Shown piece by piece: positions 18,814 through 25,400 of a stretch of 25,400 nucleotides of DNA. The position numbers were made by a program, and so were the translations under genes. The DNA comes from Tritrichomonas foetus (Eukaryota; Parabasalia; Tritrichomonadida; Tritrichomonadidae). Every line of letters starts with the position of its first letter. Within the stretch, counting starts at the first letter, position 1. The stretch lies in assembly GCA_001839685.1 (NCBI GenBank), contig MLAK01000014.1, positions 1 to 25,400 of the forward strand, read 5' to 3'. The notes under the pieces are model-generated. The model worked only from the letters and a program-made list of their open reading frames with translations. It did not search any database and was not told the origin of the DNA.

Positions 18814-19311
18814 TTAATAATGGTTAGATATAGCATCTCTAACATTATTCAATTCGTCATTACATATGGAATTAATAACATCATAAACTTGGTTCAGTTG
18901 TCCTTGATCAAGCAATGTATCATCTTTAGTAATTGAAGGAAATATGTCCCTCACTCTTTGTCTTCCAGTCACTTTTGCAGCTCCTATTTGATATTGACCA
19001 TTATCTAATTTCTTAAAGAAAACTGCAAGAGCGATCCTGGTTGCTTGTCTTTTATACCCCTTTGGATCATTGTTGGCAATTGTCATTGAAAATTTATATA
19101 AAATGGACATTGAATGAACGCTGTAATCCATTTTTTTGCAAAACGCCATTGATTCTTTCGTATCTGCTTGAAAACGATTCATCAACCATTTTACACCATC
19201 TGCATATGAATAAACAGTTCCAACTTCAAGTGATTGTACAGAGATAATTGGATCAAGTGGGCTTGGCACATCTGATAAAACTGAAGAGAAAAGAAAACAA
19301 AACATCATCAT
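18814..19311 (-). CDS. Small secreted protein of unknown function
   Basis: A 165-residue protein starting MMMFCFLFSSVLSD, a short signal peptide with likely cleavage near residue 13-14. The mature part has only two Cys (58 and 150), which could form one disulfide, a helical first half, and a strand-like stretch around ALAVFFKKLDNGQYQIGAAKV (95-113). No family was recognised. The frame extends to a GTG at 19329, but that is not a plausible start; three ATGs follow in a row from 19311. Two TCATT initiators lie 31-43 bases upstream. It is convergent with the large membrane-protein gene, 211 bases away. I infer secretion to the surface, a vesicle or the lysosome. Confidence 0.72.
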   Translation of the reverse strand: MMMFCFLFSSVLSDVPSPLDPIISVQSLEVGTVYSYADGVKWLMNRFQADTKESMAFCKKMDYSVHSMSILYKFSMTIANNDPKGYKRQATRIALAVFFKKLDNGQYQIGAAKVTGRQRVRDIFPSITKDDTLLDQGQLNQVYDVINSICNDELNNVRDAISNHY

Positions 19312-19341
19312 TTTGATGTTCTTTTCCACTTTTTCTGAAAA

Positions 19342-19354
19342 AATGACAAAATGA
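19342..19354 (-). promoter_or_regulatory. Tandem TCATT initiators of the small secreted gene
   Basis: On the minus strand CTTCATTTTGTCATTTTTTC holds two TCATT copies eight bases apart. The nearer one gives a leader of about 33 bases with no ATG before the MMMF start. Confidence 0.55.
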
Positions 19355-19428
19355 AGTCAAATGCCTCTCATAAATTGCACCAATTTCAATCCAACACTGG
19401 CAGCAATCACTTTCTCAGAATATCCATT

Positions 19429-19758
19429 AGTTAGTATGAGTAAGAAGTGATTTTAGTACCTCGTGAAAATAATAAAACTTTTTGAAAAGCTCTCGTTTAC
19501 ACCCGGTCTTTCCAAAAATCATTTATGTATTTTGATTTCCTTCATGAACATGAATGACCAAATAATATTTTAAACTAATAACCGAATAATATTTTAATTC
19601 ATTATCACATAAAAGATTCCACAAGCTGGTCCCAAAGGGATCAGCTTATGGAAATGTTAATAAAAGAAACATAAATGACCAAATAATTAAACGAGGGCTG
19701 TTCAAAAAGTTTTTTCATTTTCACGAGGTACCAAAATCACTTCTTACTGATACTAACT
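19429..19758. mobile_element. MITE-like inverted-repeat element, 71-base arms
   Basis: The arm at 19429-19499 and the reverse complement of 19688-19758 match at 65 of 71 positions with no gaps. The outer ends begin AGTTAGTAT and the inner ends finish CTCGTTTA. The 188-base centre has no open frame. It holds a 20-base direct repeat (19547-19566 and 19668-19687, 19 of 20 identical, core ATGACCAAATAAT), whose second copy abuts the right arm, and a hairpin at 19623-19647. There is no transposase, and no clear target-site duplication outside the arms. Read outward, the inner ends (GAGGGCTGTTCAAAAAG) recall mariner-type termini, so two outward-facing fragments are an alternative. Non-autonomous transposon is inferred. 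Confidence 0.65.
19623..19647. other. Strong hairpin inside the inverted-repeat element
   Basis: AAGCTGGTCCC and GGGATCAGCTT flank an AAA loop. All 11 positions pair if one G-U pair is allowed in RNA. This is the most stable short stem I see in the window's intergenic DNA, and its GC content is above the surroundings. Its role is unknown. Confidence 0.55.
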
Positions 19759-20117
19759 TCGTTCTTTGATTGGATGAAGAAATTATTTTCTTAAATTCAG
19801 TTTTCATTATCAGTGATGTCTCATTCCTGATGAGTAGTTAAAAAAAAGAAGAAGAAGATCTTACCGCGATAGGTTTTCTGGGATGAAATATTTTTATAAA
19901 CACATTTGAAAATTAATTCTTTCATTTCTTCTCAATTTTTTTAACTAGAAGTAGAGACAAATAATATAAGTGTGAATAAATATAGTTAATCAGTAATTTT
20001 TGCATAAGGCTTGAAGATATCATTACGATAATTTTTTGATCGGTCACATAGTGAAAATTCTGATGGTCTTTTAAATCTTCAGAATTGAAAAGCGAAAGTT
20101 GATCGTAAATTTTTAGT

Positions 20118-20122
20118 TCACT
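20118..20122 (+). promoter_or_regulatory. Initiator TCACT of the membrane-protein gene
   Basis: GTTCACTTTTATTGAAAATG gives a TCAYW match with +1 at 20120 and a 13-base leader to the ATG at 20133, supporting that start over the TTG at 20127. Confidence 0.6.
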
Positions 20123-20132
20123 TTTATTGAAA

Positions 20133-20669
20133 ATGCTAAATATATCCTCGTACATTAAAGAAGGAGCAATTGCATGTCTAGCGTTTGCTATAGGACTTAC
20201 TTGGGCTACTGATAGTATCATCAGAAAAGTAGCTTTCATAATTATTCCAACCGTCTTTGAATTATTATTTTTCATTATTTTATTGTATTCGCCAGACTTC
20301 ATGACACCAGAATATAGTATACTTCAGTCAATTATTCATGCCTTGTTTTTCACATTTTCTTATTCAGTGACGATAATCGGCGATTTTTCACCCAAAAACG
20401 ATCCACCTGAGTTTCTTAAATTCCCGTGCAAGCTTTACATTGTATTAGCAATAGTTTTCTATATTCAAAGATTATCAAAGAAACTAACGATTAATATCAT
20501 TCCATTTGGTCCACTAATTTGCTCAATTTCTATGGCATTTATTTATAGTAATACACAGAATATTGGAATGTCAGTTGCAATTGGAGCTGTGTTACAAATT
20601 TTAATAAATGCAATAATCTTCCCACCAAAATTGGTTAAAAGTGAACTAGAAAAAGTGAAAACTGATTGA
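20133..20669 (+). CDS. Multi-pass membrane protein, FUSC-like end
   Basis: A 178-residue protein with about six hydrophobic segments: 11-28, 33-52, 62-83, 99-115, 120-138 and 145-164. The last segment and its flank, IGAVLQILINAIIFPPKLVK, resemble the end of the membrane module of FUSC/aromatic-acid-exporter proteins, where a helix leads into an F-P-P and a basic stretch. Full FUSC proteins are much longer and add a cytosolic domain, so this would be a minimal or half-length form. Substrate is unknown. The ATG at 20133 is preceded by a TCACT initiator. An overlapping minus-strand frame is judged a shadow. It is convergent with the coiled-coil gene. Confidence 0.65.
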   Translation: MLNISSYIKEGAIACLAFAIGLTWATDSIIRKVAFIIIPTVFELLFFIILLYSPDFMTPEYSILQSIIHALFFTFSYSVTIIGDFSPKNDPPEFLKFPCKLYIVLAIVFYIQRLSKKLTINIIPFGPLICSISMAFIYSNTQNIGMSVAIGAVLQILINAIIFPPKLVKSELEKVKTD

Positions 20670-20883
20670 AATTAGTTAATCCAATTGTCATCTTGTTATC
20701 TAAATATACATATAAATAAACCATATTTTCATTTTGTTGTAAAAATATTTATAATTATTATACAATGTAATGATAAAAAGAGACATGCTTATGACAAATT
20801 ATAAAATACAAGAGTCAGGACTCTTAAATAGACTTCACAAGTTATGTTTTAGTTTATCAAAAATAAAATAATAGCAAAAGAAT

Positions 20884-22620
20884 TTATAAAGTTGTTTCTA
20901 ATGTTGAAATTGTGTTATCGAGTGATACTTGGTTATTATTCAAGTCATCAACTGCATTACTCATAACGTCTTTATATTTGGCAACTTCCGCTTCAATAAG
21001 TAAAACCTTTCTTTGTTTTTCATTTACAGTTTTTTCAATACTGTCGACCTCGATTTTTCTATGTTCGAGTTCTTTAGAACGATCTTCGAGAATTTCTTTT
21101 CTCTGATCAAGTTGGATTTGCTTCTCTTTAAGTTGTGCTGAAATAGTGTCATATGAAGGGCCATCATCTGGATATTCTTCTTTACGAGTAAGATTAAGAT
21201 GCTTCCTTCTTTTCATTTGATCTTTAGATTGAATAAGAGTCTTTAGTTTTTCTGTTAATTCTTCATTTTTTTCATTCATTTCACTGATTGAAAGAAGCAT
21301 TCCATCTTTCTTTGTTATTCTCTTTGTATATGTATCAACCCTTCTCATCATTCTCTTCCATTTTTCTTGATCAGCTGCCCTGGTATTTTTGAATTTTTGT
21401 TCCATTTGACTAATTTCACTGACTATTTTATCAAGATGTTCTTGATTCTTTTGTTCGAAAAGTTTCACTTGTTCAATTAAATCATTAGCATCACGAATTT
21501 TTCCAGCTGGTATATATTTCTTAACAGGAAGTGAATGTTCCTCACGTACATCTTCTTCTGCTTCTTTGGTGGCTCTTTCAGCGCGTGCTTTTTCTGCTTC
21601 TGCAAATTGATTCTTCAATTTTTCGATGGCCTCTTTCTGTTGTTGAATTCGTTTCTGATCTTCAAGAACACGTCTTTCTCTGAACTTCTTCTGATTATCA
21701 AGTACAACCTTTTTTTGTGAAATAATCATTTTTCTTTTAATGTTTTGTTGTTCGAGTTTTTCAATTTGTGCCAAAATTTTTGCAGTATCATCACGTTCAT
21801 CACTCTTTCTAATCGCTTCATATCGGTTTTCTGTATTTTGTGCATCTTGCTCTAGATCAGAAACTGCTTTTTCTTCATATTCTGTTGAATCAATTGGATC
21901 AGCCAAAATTCGAATCGCTTCAATTCGACGACTTTCTATATTATTATATTGCTCGTCCATTTTGGCCTTATTATTATTAAGTTCAGCTTCTTTTTCTTTG
22001 AGGGCATTCATTTCTTTTTCATGTTTGGCTTTCACTTCTTCAATTTCTTTTACATGAATCGTTTTCTTCTCAATTGCAGCTATCAATCCCTTGTTTTCTG
22101 TTGTGAGTAAAGGAATATCATTTCTAATTGTTGTGTTTTTGATGGTATCGTCTAAAGTTTTGGATATTTCTCTATAAATGTTTTCGATTTTAAGTTTGGC
22201 TTCTTCTATTTGATTGATTTTATATTCTCGTCTTTGTTCTGCCATTCTTTGTTCATATTGAAAATTCTTAAGGTCTCTGATCTCGTCTTTCAAAAGTGGG
22301 GCTTCACGCTCTCTCAAAATTGATTCTCGAATGTTAAGATTTGATTCAATATCTTGAAGTTGGCGTTTCTGAAATTCATAAGCGACTTGGGCCCTCCGAA
22401 GATCACTTTGTGCTTGATCACGAATCTTTTTATACTGTTCTATCTGATTTTGCGACTTGAAATAATTTTCGCGAAAGAGATCGGTTTCGATTTCTACAGA
22501 ATCAGTTGTCATCATTGTGGCACCAGATTTAGTGCTTAGTGCACGCATACGAGACGCTCTTGATGATGAATTCACGGAGTTTGCTCGAGATGACATTGGA
22601 GAAGTCTGTTGACGAGACAT
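20884..22620 (-). CDS. Long coiled-coil protein, probably cytoskeletal
   Basis: A 578-residue protein with a Ser/Arg/Thr-rich disordered head (1-45, with repeated SSRA-type patches) that could be phosphorylated. Two long heptad-rich coiled-coil stretches follow, about 45-360 and 380-570, broken by a conserved-looking LPVKKYIPAG segment near 365 and a short Pro/Asp/Gly break near 475 (PDDGPSYD). Glu, Lys, Gln and Arg dominate, with no signal peptide, membrane segment or motor domain. It has the look of a flagellar or basal-body coiled-coil protein, but I cannot assign a named family. The ATG at 22620 has a TCATT initiator about 40 bases upstream. Confidence 0.8.
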   Translation of the reverse strand: MSRQQTSPMSSRANSVNSSSRASRMRALSTKSGATMMTTDSVEIETDLFRENYFKSQNQIEQYKKIRDQAQSDLRRAQVAYEFQKRQLQDIESNLNIRESILREREAPLLKDEIRDLKNFQYEQRMAEQRREYKINQIEEAKLKIENIYREISKTLDDTIKNTTIRNDIPLLTTENKGLIAAIEKKTIHVKEIEEVKAKHEKEMNALKEKEAELNNNKAKMDEQYNNIESRRIEAIRILADPIDSTEYEEKAVSDLEQDAQNTENRYEAIRKSDERDDTAKILAQIEKLEQQNIKRKMIISQKKVVLDNQKKFRERRVLEDQKRIQQQKEAIEKLKNQFAEAEKARAERATKEAEEDVREEHSLPVKKYIPAGKIRDANDLIEQVKLFEQKNQEHLDKIVSEISQMEQKFKNTRAADQEKWKRMMRRVDTYTKRITKKDGMLLSISEMNEKNEELTEKLKTLIQSKDQMKRRKHLNLTRKEEYPDDGPSYDTISAQLKEKQIQLDQRKEILEDRSKELEHRKIEVDSIEKTVNEKQRKVLLIEAEVAKYKDVMSNAVDDLNNNQVSLDNTISTLETTL

Positions 22621-22657
22621 TTTTTTGGATTTACTTTTTGTCTAAACGTACACGAGT

Positions 22658-22662
22658 AATGA
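22658..22662 (-). promoter_or_regulatory. Initiator TCATT of the coiled-coil gene
   Basis: On the minus strand TTTTCATTACTC gives +1 near 22660 and a leader of about 39 bases without an ATG. A few bases upstream, the plus strand reads AACGATA (22673-22679), seven of eight bases of the Myb-binding TAACGATA element described in T. vaginalis. Confidence 0.45.
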
Positions 22663-22721
22663 AAATAAATAGAACGATAAAAAAGTGACATTCATTTATT
22701 TTCACAAATTTAGGGTTATAT

Positions 22722-23461
22722 TTAAGGGGGTTGTTTAACCGCCAAAAAAAAGTGCGCATAAATTCCTTATTATCAAAAAAACGGAGAAGACCTCTGCGCT
22801 GATCTCTTGCAGAATAACTCACTACGAACCAAGCTTTTATATACTTATTTACCGAGTCGATCCAAATTTTACAGCTGAAAATTAATTTTTCAAATTTCCT
22901 CAAATCGATAAATCTTAATTTTCGGCTCTATTTCGTTTTAGTATTTCCGGCGTAATTGATGACTGTATGTATGTCAAAACATCTGGCCCAATACTCACGG
23001 AGTTATTTTTCGTTTAAAATTTCGATTTTAAAAATAATCGCTACAACCATTTAAATTTAGTAAACGCCATTAAATAATCACATAACATATCCTTTCAAAT
23101 TAATGTGTATCAGAAAAAGTCAACATAAAAGAAATTTCAAAAATTCGATTAATTTATCTCATAAAAATATTGTTTATTTCTAAATATTTATATGCGATAG
23201 TTCTGTTTTAGATTCTTACTTTGTCTTTTTTCTTTGTCCCTTCCATTCTTCTTTGAGCTTTTCTTCCTTTTTTTTTAAAATCTTCCATGACTGATATACT
23301 CGAAGTGTTGTTTAATTATTTTACCCACTGCTATATAAGAAGATATTCAAAATTGGGAACGATTTGTCGGTGAAAGTTTGGCTGTACACTTCTATCATCC
23401 TTTTATTTCTAATTTTTAATACATATGACGATAGAATAAATTTGACAGACAACCCCCTTAA
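22722..23461. mobile_element. Putative TTAA-bounded non-autonomous element
   Basis: A perfect 13-base inverted repeat, TTAAGGGGGTTGT at 22722-22734 and its complement at 23449-23461, bounds 740 bases. If TTAA is the target duplication, the element proper is 22726-23457 with GGGGG termini, which would suit a piggyBac-like insertion; a TA duplication (mariner type) is also possible. The interior has no ATG frame over about 60 codons with recognisable content, and its base composition is mixed: a pyrimidine-rich tract at 23221-23275 and a more GC-rich stretch near 22780-22830. The left end lies about 60 bases upstream of the coiled-coil gene's initiator. The short termini make this tentative. 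Confidence 0.45.
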
Positions 23462-23748
23462 GACATTTACAAAATGAATCAGCTTTTTGTATTTTTTTTT
23501 TTTGCTCATCTTTTTTTTATTTTCTTCTTATCACATCGATGTGATTTATTTCATTATTGCTTTTTTTTATTTAAAGTATTATTCTGTTGTTCATCGATCT
23601 ATATTTTTACTTGTTCGTTGTTGATTTGTTGCTGTTTTAGACCTTCATTCTTGAGAATTTCCAAAAAATTACGTAAAGTATTCAAATATTTAAATAGAAT
23701 TAATGTCACATTATGACTTTTTGTTTATAAAATATTGGTGGCAGAATC
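23462..23748. other. T-rich upstream region of the Not4-like gene
   Basis: Long T runs occur at 23491-23520 and 23561-23569. A TCACATT initiator-like site at 23706 would put a five-codon reading frame (ATG at 23713, TAA at 23728) before the main ATG; a TCATG at 23747 would instead make the message almost leaderless. Confidence 0.35.
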
Positions 23749-24672
23749 ATGGCTTTGCTGTGTTCATCATGCCAGCAAGTCATTAATAACACAGATTCTA
23801 AAATCACCTGTCAATTTTGCGGTTCGGTTTTCTGTAGTCGATGCCTTCGTTACAATGACGATCAACAAAAAATTTTATGTCCTCGCTGTAATCAAGATAT
23901 TGATCTTCTTCAAGATCGACTTAATCGTCCATCAAAGCCTTCAATTGTCAGTTGTTCTCATCTAGTTGATGTCAGGGTCATTCAGCGCGATTTAGTTTAC
24001 ATCGTTGGGATTCCTGTTCAATTCGCCAATGAAGATATCCTTCTCAAGTATGAGTTCTTTGGTCAGTATGGGCCAATCAAAAAGGTTGTTGTTAATTCTA
24101 CGCATATTCATTCACTGCCCAATCAAAAGCCATCAGTGTCGGCTTATATCACATTTCGAAATAATGATGATGCACTAGAATGCATTTATTCACTTGAAAA
24201 CTTTTCCATTGATGGAAATCAATTAAAGGCATCTTTTGGAACTACAAAGTATTGTTCAGCCTTCCTCCGTGGCACAAAATGCACAAATCCAGATTGCATG
24301 TATCTGCATCACAGTGGTGAGCAAGGGGACTCATTCAGTAAAGATGAAATAACAGGCTCGTCAAGTCGATTTGTTGATATGACTCGGCCATCTCGGCCAT
24401 CAGATTACAATGATTATCTGAAGCAAGACAAGCGGCCAAGCGTTTTCCCACCCAGGCGCATTATGAAAAAGTCGCCAAATCTTGTAAAGAAGATGGCGCC
24501 AAAAGAAACTCAAAGAAATTCATTTCTTGAAATGCTGGCCCATGAAGAAGATGAGCTGCCAATTGTGATGGAGGATCCGCCTGGAATTTCCCTCACTTCT
24601 CAACTGAAATTGAATCGCCCATCAGCTCGAACTGTGTTTAATGCTCTATTAATGGAAATGGATGAAACATAA
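23749..24672 (+). CDS. CNOT4: Not4/CNOT4-type E3 ligase: RING, RRM, CCCH
   Basis: Not4 is the E3 ligase of the CCR4-NOT complex and acts in mRNA decay and co-translational quality control. This 307-residue protein has, in order, a C4C4 RING (Cys 5, 8, 21, 24, 29, 32, 44, 47), an RRM at about 81-165 (LVYIVGIP, then EFFGQYGPIKKVVVN, then SAYITF), and a CCCH zinc finger at Cys169, Cys178, Cys183 and His187 (spacing C-x8-C-x4-C-x3-H), followed by the D-SFSKDEI motif. All match CNOT4 closely. One difference is C-x2-C at Cys21/24 where the human RING has C-x-C. The C-terminal 110 residues are polar and low in similarity, and the protein is about half the length of human CNOT4 (about 575), so NOT1 binding may differ. 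The start is the first ATG of the conserved frame. Confidence 0.92.
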   Translation: MALLCSSCQQVINNTDSKITCQFCGSVFCSRCLRYNDDQQKILCPRCNQDIDLLQDRLNRPSKPSIVSCSHLVDVRVIQRDLVYIVGIPVQFANEDILLKYEFFGQYGPIKKVVVNSTHIHSLPNQKPSVSAYITFRNNDDALECIYSLENFSIDGNQLKASFGTTKYCSAFLRGTKCTNPDCMYLHHSGEQGDSFSKDEITGSSSRFVDMTRPSRPSDYNDYLKQDKRPSVFPPRRIMKKSPNLVKKMAPKETQRNSFLEMLAHEEDELPIVMEDPPGISLTSQLKLNRPSARTVFNALLMEMDET

Positions 24673-24975
24673 TCTAGGCTATTTACTTATATGCTTTATA
24701 ATCAAATGCTGAGTATATCTATGCAGTACGACTAAACATGAAAAAGATTACTGCAAAGTTTGGTCAATTCTAAAGGTGAATATGACTTTCTTGCTTAACT
24801 TTTGGTCATAATGCAGAAATATACTTAGCATGTTGTATTATAATGAAGAATATCATGTTTAATAAAATTGTTTGAATGTTTTTATTTTTCGATTTTTTGT
24901 TTTATTTTTTCTATACTTTATATACAACCAAATATACACTGAAAAATTGGGCTAAAAGATTCACGATTGATATTA
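24673..24975. other. Spacer between two plus-strand genes
   Basis: About 300 AT-rich bases with TAAA motifs near 24890-24905 and one TTTGGTCAT motif at 24801-24809, the same core as the initiator of the karyopherin gene. A TCACG at 24961 lies 15 bases before the next ATG and may be its start site. No gene is seen. Confidence 0.5.
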
Positions 24976-25400
24976 ATGAATAAGGTCACGCTTAATGTGA
25001 AGAAATATCGAAAGGAGTTTCAAGCTCTAGGTATTGTTGGTAAGACCCTGGAAAAGTCACGAAAAACCGATTTAGCAACGATTTTATATGATTATTTTAA
25101 AGAACGTGAGGCGCCAATTCCCGATGAAATTGTTGCGTATTTAAACTATTGGGCTCCTGATTATATAAAGGGAGGCTCAAACGACCAAATTGCTGAAGAT
25201 GATTCAATGAAAGCGCGAGAGCAGATGCAAACCTATGAAGTTAATTCTACGGACGACAGTAGTGTAATTGGTCTACTCGAAAGCACTTCAAATGCAACGA
25301 ATGAAATATCTGAAAATTTTCACAAAGAACAAACGAACAAAGATCAAATCAGACAAGAAAAATTAAAGAAGCAGGAGGAACTAAAGAGGCAAGAAGAATT
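24976..25400 (+). CDS. Partial gene, helical/coiled-coil protein (5' end)
   Basis: From the ATG at 24976 a frame stays open for 141 codons to the window edge, so the 3' end is missing. The protein starts MNKVTLNVKKYRKEFQ, has a soluble mixed helical part (LATILYDYFKER, then EIVAYLNYWAPDY), an acidic Ser/Thr/Asn-rich linker at about 75-115, and then a charged Lys/Gln/Glu helix (EKLKKQEELKRQEE) that looks like the beginning of a coiled coil. No family was recognised. An open frame of this length with ATG and coding-like composition makes a real gene likely. Confidence 0.65.
   Translation, partial: MNKVTLNVKKYRKEFQALGIVGKTLEKSRKTDLATILYDYFKEREAPIPDEIVAYLNYWAPDYIKGGSNDQIAEDDSMKAREQMQTYEVNSTDDSSVIGLLESTSNATNEISENFHKEQTNKDQIRQEKLKKQEELKRQEE

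Noticed and set aside
19922..20302. 126-codon minus-strand frame opposite the membrane-protein gene
   Set aside because: No supported start, and its content is the antisense of hydrophobic codons of the plus-strand gene, which has a good initiator.
22631..22903. 90-codon minus-strand frame inside the TTAA-bounded element
   Set aside because: It begins at TTG, runs across the element boundary and the coiled-coil gene's promoter, and has no recognised motif.
23321..23716. Small frames on both strands around the right end of the TTAA-bounded element
   Set aside because: They consist of poly-T/poly-A derived residues (Phe or Lys runs) and cross the element end; no coding signal.

Overview
The window looks like nuclear DNA of a trichomonad (parabasalid) protist. 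It is very AT-rich, gene-dense and intron-free as far as can be seen. Proteins are eukaryotic: listerin, a Not4-type ligase, a karyopherin, ARM/HEAT solenoids and RRM proteins. Several genes carry an initiator-like TCAYW element a few to about 45 bases before the ATG, as established for Trichomonas vaginalis, and one stop codon sits inside a TAAA motif. A large membrane protein resembles the trichomonad adenylyl-cyclase family. Tritrichomonas or a relative is my best guess; the species is inferred. Several open frames extend 5' through TTG or GTG, which are not plausible starts here, so I moved those starts to the first supported ATG.

Layout, left to right. 1-577: no convincing gene, but a pair of related dyad-symmetric 18-mers. 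578-1978 (+): ARM-like solenoid. 2532-5489 (-): importin-beta-type karyopherin. 5748-9215 (+): listerin/Ltn1 E3 ligase, divergent from the karyopherin across a 258-base promoter region. 9514-10719 (-): secreted cathepsin-B-fold protein whose catalytic residues are all replaced. 11228-12676 (-): second ARM-like solenoid. 12842-13615 (+): two-RRM protein of Mei2 type. 14253-18602 (+): 1449-residue polytopic membrane protein ending in a degenerate PAS plus nucleotide-cyclase-like region. 18814-19311 (-): small secreted protein. 19429-19758: inverted-repeat (MITE-like) element with 71-base arms. 20133-20669 (+): multi-pass membrane protein with a FUSC-like C-terminal end. 20884-22620 (-): long coiled-coil protein. 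22722-23461: putative TTAA-bounded non-autonomous element. 23749-24672 (+): Not4/CNOT4-type RING-RRM-CCCH protein. 24976 to the end (+): start of a gene that runs off the window.

The genes do not form a pathway or operon. Three themes stand out. First, two E3 ligases of translation surveillance, Ltn1 and Not4, lie about 15 kb apart. Second, two proteins keep an enzyme fold but appear to have lost the active site (cathepsin B-like, cyclase-like). Third, two undescribed inverted-repeat elements sit in promoter-proximal intergenic DNA. No rRNA, tRNA or CRISPR array was seen. I found no clear new multi-gene system; the pseudoenzymes and the two elements are the best leads.
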